The notes beneath the pieces were generated by a model that saw only the letters and a program-made list of their open reading frames with translations, searched no databases and was not told the DNA's origin. Positions 1 to 9,529 of a stretch of 64,000 nt of DNA are shown piece by piece. The position numbers and the translations under genes are program-made. Origin of the DNA: Runella defluvii (GTDB taxonomy: Bacteria > Bacteroidota > Bacteroidia > Cytophagales > Spirosomataceae); assembly GCF_014195535.1 (NCBI RefSeq), contig NZ_JACIBY010000016.1:1-64000 (forward strand), read 5' to 3'. Numbering within the stretch: the first letter of the stretch is position 1; each line of letters starts with the position of its first letter.

Positions 1-2653
1 ACGAACAGTGTAACGGTCAATGCCAAACCAACAGTCAGCACACCATCAACAAGTGTGTGTGTTGGAAGTACCATCACGTTGAGTCCAACAAGCGGCGGTA
101 CATGGACAAGCAGCGACGATAGCAAAGCGACGATAACGAATGCAGGCGTAGTAACGGGTGTAGCTGCGGGTAGTGTGACGTTTACGTTCACGGAAACAGC
201 GACAGGGTGCAGTGCGACAACGAACAGTGTAACGGTCAATGCCAAACCAACAGTCAGCACACCATCAACAAGTGTGTGCCTTGGAAGTACCATCACGTTG
301 AGTCCAACAAGCGGCGGTACATGGACAAGCAGCGACGACAGCAAAGCGACGGTAACGAATGCGGGTGTAGTAACGGGAGTTTCCGCGGGCAGTGTGACGT
401 TTACGTTCACGGAAACAGCGACAGGTTGCAGTGCGACAACGAGCAGCGTGACGGTCAATGCCAAACCAACAGTCAGCACACCATCAACAAGTGTGTGCAT
501 TGGAAGTACCATCACGTTGAGTCCAACAAGCGGCGGTACATGGACAAGCAGCGACGATAGCAAAGCGACGGTGACGAATGCGGGTGTAGTAACGGGAGTG
601 TCCGCGGGTAGTGTAACGTTTACGTTCACGGAAACGGCGACAGGGTGCAGTTCGACAACGAGCAGCGTGACGGTGAAGGCATTGCCAACGGTCAGTGCGT
701 CATCGACAAGTGTGTGCGTCGGTAGCACCATTACTTTAAGTCCAACGAGCGGTGGTACATGGACAAGCAGCAACAATAGTAAAGCGACGGTGACGAATGC
801 GGGTGTAGTAACGGGAGTCTCTGCGGGCAGTGTGACATTTATGTTCACGGAAACGGCGACAGGGTGCAGTTCGACAACGAGCAGCGTGACGGTGAAGCCC
901 TTGCCAACGGTCAGTGCGTCATCGACAAGTGTGTGCGTTGGAAGCACCATTACTTTAAGTCCAACAAGCGGCGGTACATGGACAAGTAGTAATGATAGCA
1001 AAGCAACGGTAACAAATGCGGGTGTAGTAACGGGTGTAGCTGCGGGTAGTGTGACGTTTACGTTCACGGAAACGGTGACGGGTTGCAGTGCGACGACGAA
1101 CAGTCTAACGGTCAATGCCAAACCAACAGTCAGCACACCATCAACAAGTGTGTGCATTGGAAGTACCATCACATTGAGTCCAACGAGCGGCGGTACATGG
1201 ACAAGCAGCGATGATAGCAAAGCGACGGTGACGAATGCAGGTGTAGTAACGGGAGTGTCCGCGGGTAGTGTGACGTTTACATTTACCGAAACCGCCACGG
1301 GTTGCAGTTCGACAACGAGCAGCGTAACGGTGAAGCCCTTGCCAACGGTCAGTGCGTCATCGACAAGTGTGTGCGTCGGTAGCACCATTACTTTAAGCCC
1401 AACGAGCGGTGGTACATGGACAAGCAGCGACGATAGCAAAGCGACGGTAACGAATGCGGGTGTAGTAACGGGAGTCTCGGCGGGCAGTGTGACGTTTACG
1501 TTCACGGAAACAGCGACAGGGTGCAGTGCGACGACGAATAGTGTAACGGTCAATGCCAAACCAACAGTCAGTGCGCCATCAACAAGTGTGTGCATTGGAA
1601 GTACCATCACTTTGAGTCCAACGAGCGGCGGTACATGGACAAGCAGCGATGATAGCAAAGCGACGGTAACGAATGCGGGTGTAGCAACGGGAGTGTCCGC
1701 GGGTAGTGTAACGTTTACGTTCACGGAAACAGCGACAGGGTGCAGTGCGACAACGAGCAGCGTAACGGTCAATGCCAAACCAACAGTCAGCACACCATCA
1801 ACAAGTGTGTGCCTTGGAAGTACCATCACGTTGAGTCCAACGAGCGGCGGTACATGGACAAGCAGCGATGATAGCAAAGCGACGGTAACGAATGCGGGTG
1901 TCGTAACGGGTGTAGCTGCGGGTAGTGTAACGTTTACATTTACCGAAACCGCCACGGGTTGCAGTGCGACGACGAACAGTGTAACGGTCAATGCCAAACC
2001 AACAGTCAGCACACCATCAACAAGTGTGTGTGTTGGAAGTACCATCACGTTGAGTCCAACGAGCGGCGGTACATGGACAAGCAGCGATGATAGCAAAGCG
2101 ACGGTGACGAATGCGGGTGTAGTAACGGGAGTCTCTGCGGGTAGTGTGACGTTTACATTTACCGAAACCGCCACGGGTTGCAGTGCGACGACGAACAGTG
2201 TAACGGTCAATGCCAAACCAACAGTCAGCACACCATCAACAAGTGTGTGTGTTGGAAGTACCATCACGTTGAGTCCAACGAGCGGCGGTACATGGACAAG
2301 CAGCGACGATAGCAAAGCGACGGTAACGAATGCGGGTGTAGTAACAGGAGTTTCTGCGGGTAGTGTGACGTTTACGTTCACGGAAACGGCGACAGGGTGC
2401 AGTTCGACAACGAGCAGTGTGACGGTGAAGGTATTGCCAACGGTCAGTGCGTCATCGACAAGTGTGTGCGTCGGTAGCACCATTACTTTAAGCCCAGCAA
2501 GCGGCGGGACATGGACAAGCAGCGATGATAGCAAAGCGATGGTAACGAATGCAGGCGTAGTAACGGGTGTAGCTGCGGGTAGTGTGACGTTTACGTTCAC
2601 TGAAACGGCGACAGGGTGCAGTTCGACAACGAGCAGCGTGACGGTGAAGACAC
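1..2653 (+). repeat. 12-copy 219-bp tandem array in A1
   Basis: Unit starts fall exactly 219 bp apart (for example nt 55, 274, 493), so each unit encodes 73 aa with no frame change. Twelve units are visible and the array may continue upstream of the window. Copies differ mainly at a few recurrent positions: VCVG/VCLG/VCIG, VSAG/VAAG, and the junctions VNAKPTVSTPS versus VKPLPTVSASS. These variants alternate in blocks, which suggests expansion by unequal exchange. Confidence 0.95.
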
Positions 2654-5325
2654 CTGTGGTTCCAACGTTTAATCAACTAGGGCCGTACTGCCCAATGGCT
2701 GCACCAGGGCTTCTTCCGTTAACCTCATTAAATGGAATAACGGGAACGTGGAATAGCGCAATTAGTACAGCGGCTGTCGGTACAACTACTTATACATTTA
2801 CTCCTACAGTGGGGCAATGTGCTACGACAGCATCTATGATGGTTCAAGTAAGCTCTTCAGTAACTCCGACATTTACACAAATAGGCCCTTATTGTCAAGG
2901 AGTTACTCCTGTAGTTTTACCTACGACATCAGAAAATGGAATAACGGGAACGTGGAATGCTGCCATAAGTACGGCAAATGTAGGATTGACCAGCTATACG
3001 TTTACGCCAGCTGTTGCTCAATGTGCAGTCCCAACCACGATGAATGTCTTAGTCAATTCGCTTCCTACTGCTATGCTAACTGGTACAACAACCAGTTGCT
3101 CGAATGCCACTCCCGTTGAACTTCGATTTGTGGGAGCTAATGGAAGCTCGCCATACACGTTTGTTTACAAGATTAACAATGAAAACCAACAAAATATAGT
3201 GTCGTCTGGAAGTGTTGCTACGATTCAACATCCAACGGTAAATGCTGGTAGTTACGAATATACGCTGGTTAGTGTGATGGATGCCAATGGATGTAGCCAA
3301 GTTCAAAACGCAGTGCTGACAGTCATTGTACAGGGAAAACCAACCGTGACCCTCAATCTTAACGGTACTGTACTCAAAGAAGGAGATAAGTTAGAACTTT
3401 GTGACACGGATGCCAATCCAGTTAATGGTTTACAGTTTAATGTTTCGGGTTCGTGTGTAACAGGAGCACCCGTTTGGCGGGTTCAAGTTGGAAATGGTGC
3501 CTGGAGCAGTTGGTTAACCAATCCGCCAATTTCCCAATCGTCCAATAACCAGATTCACCGATACCAAGCTGCTTGCGATGCCAATTGTAATTCTACTTTT
3601 ACCAATCCAATTGAGGTAATAGTAAATTACCGTGCTTCGGTTCCTCAAAATGTGTCATTGTTGGCTGATGGAGTAACGGTAAACCCAGGCGAGACCAAGG
3701 AGGTTTGTAATGCAGAAGGAAACACTTTGACGTTCAACGCGACTTGTGCATCGGGAGAAGTGCTACTTTACTCAGTAGATGGCGGTGATTACAGCAGTGT
3801 CGTTCCAACGCAATTGGTGGACGGTCAGTACCACAATTACCGCGTACGTTGCCGTAAATCTGACGGAACTACCTCGTGTGTAGAATCAGAATCAGGAGTG
3901 ATGCGTTTGCGGATAACGATTGTACCAGCTCCTCCTGTAGCCAGCCTGAATGTTACCAGTGGTTGTGGTAGCCCCGTGGCATGGGTTGGCACGGCCAACT
4001 GCGGAGGGACTACTTCTATTTGGTACAATGCGACTACAAACATAGCCTTGTCTAATTTGCCCACAACAACGCCTGAAGCAACGACGTCGTATTATGTACG
4101 TTGTCAAGCTGACGGGGGATGTTTGAGTGAAAAGAGCAACGTTGTGACTTACACAGTTATAGCTGTAAGTACTGCTCCAATCGTTACAACAAGCGCGGAA
4201 CTAGTGTGTACGGGAACGGAAGTGACTGTTTCGACAAATTGTCCAGCAGGAGCTACACCACTTTGGAATACGGGAGTGGTAACACCTTCGTTTAAAGTCT
4301 CATTTGCCAACGTAACCCGTCAGACTTACACCGTTCGTTGTATTTACGAAAATAGTTGCCAAACAGCTGTAAGTTTACCAAAATCGGTAGCTTGGAAAGC
4401 ATTTGAATTGACATTTATCAACATTGGCCAAAGCAAATCAGTGGTAAAAACCAACGACCGCGCGGCGTGGGCAAGCCAGTTTGTTACAGCTGACGGTGGC
4501 CCTGAATTGGAACAAAGTACGCAGCAAAACCCGACGTTATATTACGTAGAAAATGCCAACAAAGTAGCCCCTCGTTATTGGACGATTAACGTGGATGCGT
4601 GCGCGCTGGGGACAAATGGCTCGTTAACGTTTGATATGTTGGCCACCCCCGAGACGGGTGTCATTCGTTCGTTCAATACGCACGAAAATAACGCCCCCTA
4701 CTTTATGTACGCCAACCGTGAGGGCTGGACGGAATTGTACGCCCAAAATCATCCTGCTTACGGCTTCTATCAAGATAATGGCGCGGGTGGAAACGTCTAT
4801 GACGAAGGCTTACCAAAGGGGCTTTACAAACTAAGCGTACGTTACTGGGACCAGAAGGGTTGGGGAAGCATTTATCCTTCGACGCGGAAGCCGCAAGGCA
4901 ACGTGCTGGCGTATCAAGAATACTGGTTCCGAATCCAGTCGAAAGATGGGGTAGGTGTGGGCGCAGCGAGAACAGCGGAGAGTTGGGGGCAGGAAGGGGC
5001 AAGTGGCAACAAGCAAAGGGCAACAAGCAAAGGGCAAGGGTCGGATAACGGACAACAGCTAACCGATAACGGCGCCTTCGCCACGGTTCTCCCCAATCCC
5101 GTCACTAACGTCCTTCGCTTGAAAGTGCATGAGAGCAAGGGGCAAGTAGTCCAAACTTCGTTGATGGATGCTTCTGGTCGGGAGGTAGTACACCGTCAAT
5201 TTATGCCAGAGACGAATACCCATCAAGAAGAGTTTGGCGTTAGCGAATTGCCGACGGGGATGTACTTCTTGAAAGTATCGACGGCTGAAAACCAAGCAAC
5301 TTTAAAAGTTGTAAAGATACACTAA
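1..5325 (+). CDS. Giant T9SS-secreted Ig-repeat protein A1 (5' end outside window)
   Basis: The reading frame is open from base 1, so the true start lies upstream and no signal peptide is visible. From the N-terminal side it holds twelve near-identical 73-aa Ig/BIG2-like units (nt 1 to about 2650) built around GSTITLSPTSGGTW and AGSVTFTFTETATGC. Two related 65-70-aa units follow (NGITGTWN, YTFTP; nt 2655-3060), then one Ig-like unit of the 95-aa type found in A2 and A6. The ~540-aa C-terminal cassette shared by all giants here spans nt 3340-4960, followed by a Gln/Gly-rich linker. The end is a T9SS type A sorting domain (ATVLPNPV at about nt 5080, then GMYFLKV near the C-terminus), which directs passage through the type IX system and surface attachment or release. 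An adhesin-like role is inferred from architecture; no catalytic motif is seen. A good terminator follows. Confidence 0.9.
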   Translation, partial: TNSVTVNAKPTVSTPSTSVCVGSTITLSPTSGGTWTSSDDSKATITNAGVVTGVAAGSVTFTFTETATGCSATTNSVTVNAKPTVSTPSTSVCLGSTITLSPTSGGTWTSSDDSKATVTNAGVVTGVSAGSVTFTFTETATGCSATTSSVTVNAKPTVSTPSTSVCIGSTITLSPTSGGTWTSSDDSKATVTNAGVVTGVSAGSVTFTFTETATGCSSTTSSVTVKALPTVSASSTSVCVGSTITLSPTSGGTWTSSNNSKATVTNAGVVTGVSAGSVTFMFTETATGCSSTTSSVTVKPLPTVSASSTSVCVGSTITLSPTSGGTWTSSNDSKATVTNAGVVTGVAAGSVTFTFTETVTGCSATTNSLTVNAKPTVSTPSTSVCIGSTITLSPTSGGTWTSSDDSKATVTNAGVVTGVSAGSVTFTFTETATGCSSTTSSVTVKPLPTVSASSTSVCVGSTITLSPTSGGTWTSSDDSKATVTNAGVVTGVSAGSVTFTFTETATGCSATTNSVTVNAKPTVSAPSTSVCIGSTITLSPTSGGTWTSSDDSKATVTNAGVATGVSAGSVTFTFTETATGCSATTSSVTVNAKPTVSTPSTSVCLGSTITLSPTSGGTWTSSDDSKATVTNAGVVTGVAAGSVTFTFTETATGCSATTNSVTVNAKPTVSTPSTSVCVGSTITLSPTSGGTWTSSDDSKATVTNAGVVTGVSAGSVTFTFTETATGCSATTNSVTVNAKPTVSTPSTSVCVGSTITLSPTSGGTWTSSDDSKATVTNAGVVTGVSAGSVTFTFTETATGCSSTTSSVTVKVLPTVSASSTSVCVGSTITLSPASGGTWTSSDDSKAMVTNAGVVTGVAAGSVTFTFTETATGCSSTTSSVTVKTPVVPTFNQLGPYCPMAAPGLLPLTSLNGITGTWNSAISTAAVGTTTYTFTPTVGQCATTASMMVQVSSSVTPTFTQIGPYCQGVTPVVLPTTSENGITGTWNAAISTANVGLTSYTFTPAVAQCAVPTTMNVLVNSLPTAMLTGTTTSCSNATPVELRFVGANGSSPYTFVYKINNENQQNIVSSGSVATIQHPTVNAGSYEYTLVSVMDANGCSQVQNAVLTVIVQGKPTVTLNLNGTVLKEGDKLELCDTDANPVNGLQFNVSGSCVTGAPVWRVQVGNGAWSSWLTNPPISQSSNNQIHRYQAACDANCNSTFTNPIEVIVNYRASVPQNVSLLADGVTVNPGETKEVCNAEGNTLTFNATCASGEVLLYSVDGGDYSSVVPTQLVDGQYHNYRVRCRKSDGTTSCVESESGVMRLRITIVPAPPVASLNVTSGCGSPVAWVGTANCGGTTSIWYNATTNIALSNLPTTTPEATTSYYVRCQADGGCLSEKSNVVTYTVIAVSTAPIVTTSAELVCTGTEVTVSTNCPAGATPLWNTGVVTPSFKVSFANVTRQTYTVRCIYENSCQTAVSLPKSVAWKAFELTFINIGQSKSVVKTNDRAAWASQFVTADGGPELEQSTQQNPTLYYVENANKVAPRYWTINVDACALGTNGSLTFDMLATPETGVIRSFNTHENNAPYFMYANREGWTELYAQNHPAYGFYQDNGAGGNVYDEGLPKGLYKLSVRYWDQKGWGSIYPSTRKPQGNVLAYQEYWFRIQSKDGVGVGAARTAESWGQEGASGNKQRATSKGQGSDNGQQLTDNGAFATVLPNPVTNVLRLKVHESKGQVVQTSLMDASGREVVHRQFMPETNTHQEEFGVSELPTGMYFLKVSTAENQATLKVVKIH

Positions 5326-5354
5326 GGGTACTTGGCATTATTGCTAAATCTGAG

Positions 5355-5398
5355 CAGGGGGTAGGGGAGCGTTAAAAATCTCCATTATCCCCTGTTTT
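5355..5398 (+). terminator. Rho-independent terminator after A1
   Basis: Arms at 5355-5369 and 5380-5394 pair over about 15 positions, with two G-U pairs and one mismatch, around a 10-nt loop (cgttaaaaat). A TTTT run follows at once. Confidence 0.75.
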
Positions 5399-5604
5399 GT
5401 TATTTTAAGTAGGAGTGCAAAAGTTTTAGGGTATTTGTTTTGATATAATTCGTCGATTTTGAACGGATAACTTGTGTTTTAGCACTTATGAGGTAAAAGG
5501 GAGGTTTTGGGATAATTAGTATTCGGTTATGGCTTTGATTATCAGGAAGAAATAGGAGAGAAATAAGGGGTTGATGAGAAAAGCTCCTTGATAAATAGAA
5601 GAAC

Positions 5605-5634
5605 TATTCCAAGGTAAATGTTATTTTTGGAATA
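5605..5634 (+). promoter_or_regulatory. Inverted repeat and candidate -7 box before TPR regulator A
   Basis: The 363-bp gap 5326-5688 holds the A1 terminator and, near its end, a perfect inverted repeat tattccaa/ttggaata (5605-5612 and 5627-5634). A match to the Bacteroidota -7 box TAnnTTTG (TATTTTTG, 5622-5629) overlaps the right arm. I see no TTG at the usual spacing upstream, so the promoter call is tentative. The palindrome could be an operator. Nothing else in the gap looks like a gene. Confidence 0.35.
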
Positions 5635-5688
5635 TAATTTATTTTGATACGTGTGACTGACTCAAAACTAAATCAAAAATTGTTGAGG

Positions 5689-7368
5689 ATGTCCCGACTT
5701 GTGGTTGTAATAAGTTGGGTAATCATGTCGAGTACGCTGCAACTGAACGCACAGCAGGCTTTTTCAGTGAAACAGAAGCGAGTACGTTTTTTGATTGATT
5801 TATCGTACCAATTTGTCGGCAACGATTTGTCAAAACGCTACCAATCGCAGTTGGACAGCGTGCAAAAAGTTGCCGCCAACGAAAGTGATGAGCGCTCGCT
5901 GGCCTATCTTGAGGTTATTCAATTACGGATGAAAAAAGAAGAAGCAACCCAAGAAAAAGAAATAAAGAGGTATGCCGCGCAATTGGAGAAAATCACAAAA
6001 ATAACTCCCTATGACGATTTAAAGGCATATTATTTCTTTTGGAGAGGTTCGGAAGCATTCGATAATAAAGACTATACGACGGGGTTGCCACTGCTGTTCA
6101 AAGCTCGAAAATTGTTGGAAGAAACCTACTATGGCAAGTACCCTCCAAGCATTTATTATTACATTGGCTTTTTTTCTATGTATTACTTTTTTGAGGACTA
6201 TAAAATGGCCGCTCTACAGTGCCAAATTGCGCTCAAAGAACCCCCTAATGCGGTGTTTTCGCCTATGGGGATATACAATAACTTGGGGCTTTGTTACCTT
6301 AAAATGAAGCAATATGACGAAGCAGAAAAGGCATTTAAGCAGGGTATTGACGCAGCAAAAGTACAGAAACATTATAACTTTGAAGTATTGCTAAGAGGCA
6401 ATTTGGGGAATTTACTTCGACTGCAAGGCAAGTACAAAGAAGCGCTTCCGTATTTATACGAAGAGGCGAGGGTCAACGAAAAGGCCATCCCTGAGAATGC
6501 GGTTATCAGCCGATTTTATATCGCTAATGCGCTAATCATGCTCGACTCACTTGAGAAAGCTAGGACATTTTTGAGGCCGCCTACGATGCCAATGCCAATT
6601 TGGACTTATCCAACGTATGATTTGATTCACTATGAGACTACGGCTTTGTATTATACCAAAATGGGCAATTTTAGCCTAGCCAGCCGTTTTAAAGATTCCT
6701 TATTGACGTTGAAAGACTCGTTAAAAATTAAGCTAGATTACAAAAAAGTGGTGGTGTTGGAAAGTAGCTTGCAAGCCGAAAAATACATCAATGAGCGCAG
6801 GACTTTGCAATCGGATGTGAAAAATGAACGTATAGTTAGAAACGTGATTATTGGTTTCCTATTCCTGTTGTTTTTGGGAATTGTTTATTGGCTCAATGAG
6901 CGAGGAAAGCAAGAAAAACGCCTTCAAATGGAAAAGCGCCAGCGGGCGGAAGAAATGTTGCGTCATGCGAATCAGCAATTAGAACAGTACTTGGTGTATA
7001 TCAAAGAAAAAAATGTGTTGATTGAGCAAATTTCTGCCCAAATGAAGGAAGAAGAGGAACCGAAACTGGAGCCAGATGTGGCTGAAACGACCTTGAATAA
7101 TCTTCAGAAAAGTATCTTACTGACGGAGAAAGATTGGACTGAATTTAAGTCGCTATTTGAGCAAGTTTTTCCGTATTTTTTTGAAAATTTAAGCAAAAAA
7201 TATCCCGATTTAACAGCGGCTGAAGTGCGACTCACCGCGCTCGAAAAACTCAATTTAACGGATAGGGTGAAAGGAAATATGTTGGGGATTTCGGCAGATT
7301 CTGTCAAAAAGACCCGGTATCGCCTACGAAAAAAATATCCTACATTGATTGAAAACACCCCTTTATAG
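5689..7368 (+). CDS. Membrane-tethered TPR/LuxR-like HTH regulator A
   Basis: The protein has 559 aa from ATG 5689. This start gives a clean Sec-type signal (MSRLVVVISWVIMSSTLQLNA, then QQ). An in-frame TTG at 5644 would add 15 residues but spoil the signal. The order is: a mostly alpha-helical periplasmic part with TPR units (clearest around residues 195-260, e.g. YNNLGLCYLKMKQYDEAEKAF); one membrane span at about 386-404 (NVIIGFLFLLFLGIVYWLN); a charged coiled coil to about 460; and a C-terminal LuxR/GerE-like helix-turn-helix at about 508-550 (LTAAEVRLTALEKLNL, then GISADSVKKTRYRLRKK). This layout, known from Bacteroidota TPR regulators, predicts an external or envelope signal read by the TPRs and passed through the membrane to DNA. 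There is no kinase or receiver domain. It is a paralogue of the next gene and probably regulates nearby genes (inference). Confidence 0.88.
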   Translation: MSRLVVVISWVIMSSTLQLNAQQAFSVKQKRVRFLIDLSYQFVGNDLSKRYQSQLDSVQKVAANESDERSLAYLEVIQLRMKKEEATQEKEIKRYAAQLEKITKITPYDDLKAYYFFWRGSEAFDNKDYTTGLPLLFKARKLLEETYYGKYPPSIYYYIGFFSMYYFFEDYKMAALQCQIALKEPPNAVFSPMGIYNNLGLCYLKMKQYDEAEKAFKQGIDAAKVQKHYNFEVLLRGNLGNLLRLQGKYKEALPYLYEEARVNEKAIPENAVISRFYIANALIMLDSLEKARTFLRPPTMPMPIWTYPTYDLIHYETTALYYTKMGNFSLASRFKDSLLTLKDSLKIKLDYKKVVVLESSLQAEKYINERRTLQSDVKNERIVRNVIIGFLFLLFLGIVYWLNERGKQEKRLQMEKRQRAEEMLRHANQQLEQYLVYIKEKNVLIEQISAQMKEEEEPKLEPDVAETTLNNLQKSILLTEKDWTEFKSLFEQVFPYFFENLSKKYPDLTAAEVRLTALEKLNLTDRVKGNMLGISADSVKKTRYRLRKKYPTLIENTPL

Positions 7369-7465
7369 AAAAGCTTTACTGATTAAAGTGGGGGTATATT
7401 TTACTTTTGAAAACCAAGAATAGGGGATTGAAATTGCTGGTTTTGTTTGTAACATCTTGTTTGTG

Positions 7466-7520
7466 AGTAAATTGTAAATTGTCCACCCCTTTTGTCCACC
7501 CTTTAAAATAGCATATTTGA
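7466..7520 (+). promoter_or_regulatory. 55-bp upstream element, copy 1 (13-bp period, TTGTCCACCC repeats)
   Basis: Two direct TTGTCCACCC blocks start at 7492 and 13 bp earlier at 7479, and AAAATAGC begins 13 bp after the second. TTTGA closes the element 38 bp before the start of TPR regulator B. The same 55-bp element (45 of 55 positions identical by hand alignment) lies before A2 at 9420-9474. It may be an operator or an activator-dependent promoter; the -7 region is not a canonical TAnnTTTG. Confidence 0.6.
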
Positions 7521-7558
7521 CAAAGAGGTTTTTGATTTGTACTGAATCAAAAACGTCT

Positions 7559-9298
7559 ATGTTGAACTCGCTTAAATGGTATTTATTTCCCTCTAAAGCC
7601 CTGAGTCTATTACTATGGATTGGAATAGTAGGTACTTCATTTCCTGCACGGGGGAAGAAACACATACCGTTGTATGTGAGGGAGATTGTCAATCAGCCCG
7701 TTGAAAATCGTCTTAATTATTTTTTCAATATGTATTATGATTGGCAAAAAGTACAGGAAGATTTTAAACGAATGGATAGCCTAAGTAAAATTGCAAGGGA
7801 GCTAGGTGATAAGCAATTATTAGCGTATTCTGAAACAGCAAGACATACTTTTACCTACTTATTAACTTCCGACTCAACAAAAAAAGAACGAGTTTTTGAA
7901 AGGGGAGAAAACTATGTACTATCTTCTAGTAATAAAGAACTAAGAGCGATGTATTACTATACAATTGGAATGTACTTTTTTTATTCAAATGAAACAAAAA
8001 AAAGCATTCAATTTATATACAGAGCTAAACAGATTTTAGAAGATATGAATTATTATTCGTTTCGACATGCAAGTTTTTACTATGAAGGTTTTTTTTCATT
8101 CTATTATTACTATCAAGATTATAACAAAGCCATGAGATATTGTCAATTGGCACTAAAGAGCCCGTACAAAACTTTATATCTTCCTGCTGATTATCACGAT
8201 AATATGGGGTTGTGTTACCTCAAAATGAACCAATACGATAAAGCGGAGACTGAATTTAAAAAATCTATTGAACTGGCTAAGAAAACCAACGATACTGTGC
8301 TGGAAAGTGTTGCTATTGGAAATTTAGGAATTAACTACTGGTTTAAAAAGAAATATGCAGAAGCACTTCCTTTGCTTAAACTTGACGTAGAGATGACTAA
8401 AGAGTCAATTCCTTTGAATTCAGCACAATCCCGATTGTACGTCGCTTGCTGCTTGATAAAGCTTGATTCGCTTGAAGAAGCAAAAAAATACTTACCAACG
8501 TATAGAACCAAAGACGAATATTGGAGGAAGGGGTATAATCGGCTGGTTTATATGACATTAAGCCTATATTACGACAAAATAAAAAAATATGAACTTGCTT
8601 CAAGTTACAAAGATTCACTTTTAGCTGTGAATGATTCAATAAAAATAGAAAAGGATATTACTAAGATAAAAGCATTTGAAAGCCAACTGGAAGCTGAGAG
8701 ATTTTTAAATGAAAAAAAAGAGATAGAGGTGAATTCTAATTATGAAAGACGTTTGAGAAATGTTATTATTATTGGGTTGATTTTGTGTTTTATATTGATT
8801 ATTTTATGGTTTAATGACCATCGAATTCAAGATAAAAAGATTGCAGAGGTTGAAAATAATAAAATTCAAAGAAAACTTAAACAAGCGAATGAGTTGTTGG
8901 ACAAATATGTAAACAATTTAAGAGAAAAAAATGAATTAATTGAAAAGATATATACGCAGATAAAGAAAGACGTAGTGCTTGATGTCGAGATAAACGAGGC
9001 TGAAATAACGTTAAAGTCACTTCAACAAAGTATGTTACTTACTGATAACGATTGGGTTTCTTTCAAGTCAGTTTTTGAGCAAGCATTTCCTGGCTTTTTT
9101 GACGAGTTAAAGAAAGAGTACCCTGAGTTGACAGCAGCTGAAATTCGACTCACTGCGCTGGAAAAACTTAATTTGACGGATAAAGTGAAAGGGAATATGT
9201 TGGGCATTTCCGCCGATTCGGTGAAGAAATCACGCTATCGAATTCGTAAAAAATACCCCACTTTAATCAAAGATATCTCCACTGCTTCGGCTGTCTAA
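7559..9298 (+). CDS. Membrane-tethered TPR/LuxR-like HTH regulator B
   Basis: This is a 579-aa paralogue of regulator A in the same orientation, 190 bp downstream of it. ATG 7559 is preferred because it begins a signal-peptide-like segment (MLNSLKWYLFPSK, then ALSLLLWIGIVGTS); an in-frame TTG at 7517 falls inside the upstream regulatory element. TPR-like helices fill the periplasmic part (e.g. DNMGLCYLKMNQYDKAETEF near residue 210). One membrane span (NVIIIGLILCFILIILWF) lies near residue 400, then a coiled coil, then the LuxR-like HTH at about 523-567, which is almost residue-for-residue the HTH of regulator A. The two may therefore share DNA targets while sensing different signals through more divergent TPR parts. 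Its upstream element is repeated before A2, so A2 is a natural co-regulated partner (inference). Codon use is more AT-rich than in regulator A. Confidence 0.88.
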   Translation: MLNSLKWYLFPSKALSLLLWIGIVGTSFPARGKKHIPLYVREIVNQPVENRLNYFFNMYYDWQKVQEDFKRMDSLSKIARELGDKQLLAYSETARHTFTYLLTSDSTKKERVFERGENYVLSSSNKELRAMYYYTIGMYFFYSNETKKSIQFIYRAKQILEDMNYYSFRHASFYYEGFFSFYYYYQDYNKAMRYCQLALKSPYKTLYLPADYHDNMGLCYLKMNQYDKAETEFKKSIELAKKTNDTVLESVAIGNLGINYWFKKKYAEALPLLKLDVEMTKESIPLNSAQSRLYVACCLIKLDSLEEAKKYLPTYRTKDEYWRKGYNRLVYMTLSLYYDKIKKYELASSYKDSLLAVNDSIKIEKDITKIKAFESQLEAERFLNEKKEIEVNSNYERRLRNVIIIGLILCFILIILWFNDHRIQDKKIAEVENNKIQRKLKQANELLDKYVNNLREKNELIEKIYTQIKKDVVLDVEINEAEITLKSLQQSMLLTDNDWVSFKSVFEQAFPGFFDELKKEYPELTAAEIRLTALEKLNLTDKVKGNMLGISADSVKKSRYRIRKKYPTLIKDISTASAV

Positions 9299-9386
9299 AC
9301 GTATTATTTGTGAAAGACGTATAGGCAAATGCGTAATTTTAATGCCCCTGCTTAGTATTTTGAGGAGGCTATTATAGAAGCTAATA

Positions 9387-9405
9387 TAAAAAGAGGGCCT
9401 TTTTA
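9387..9405 (+). terminator. Weak hairpin after TPR regulator B
   Basis: taaaaag and cttttta pair over 7 bp around the loop agggc. The stem is AT-rich and no further T-run follows, so this is only a weak terminator candidate between regulator B and A2. Confidence 0.3.
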
Positions 9406-9419
9406 GCGTACTGATAGTC

Positions 9420-9474
9420 AGTAGATTACAAGTTGTCCACCCCCATTGTCCACCCCCTAAAATAGCTTTTTTGA
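9420..9474 (+). promoter_or_regulatory. 55-bp upstream element, copy 2 (before A2)
   Basis: TTGTCCACCCC starts at 9433 and again at 9446 (13-bp period), AAAATAGC starts at 9459 (again 13 bp on), and TTTGA ends the element. It matches copy 1 at 7466-7520 without gaps. The start codon of A2 lies 55 bp further on. Confidence 0.6.
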
Positions 9475-9529
9475 GGGCAGTATGTCTATTTTGTATAAGT
9501 ACTTAACACATATACGTCCATCGAATTTT

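Noticed and set aside
207-560. 117-aa overlapping ORF in another frame of the A1 array
   Set aside because: It follows the 219-bp repeat period and is an out-of-frame reading of the same units.
4703-5138. Reverse ORFs over the sorting domain, seen again at the ends of A2-A6
   Set aside because: They recur only because the forward sorting-domain sequence is conserved; the Cys/Pro/Leu-rich products are antisense shadows.
5644-5688. TTG start for TPR regulator A, and similar TTG starts at 7517, 16932 and 31183
   Set aside because: In each case a downstream ATG gives a proper signal peptide, and the TTG would add polar residues or overlap regulatory sequence.
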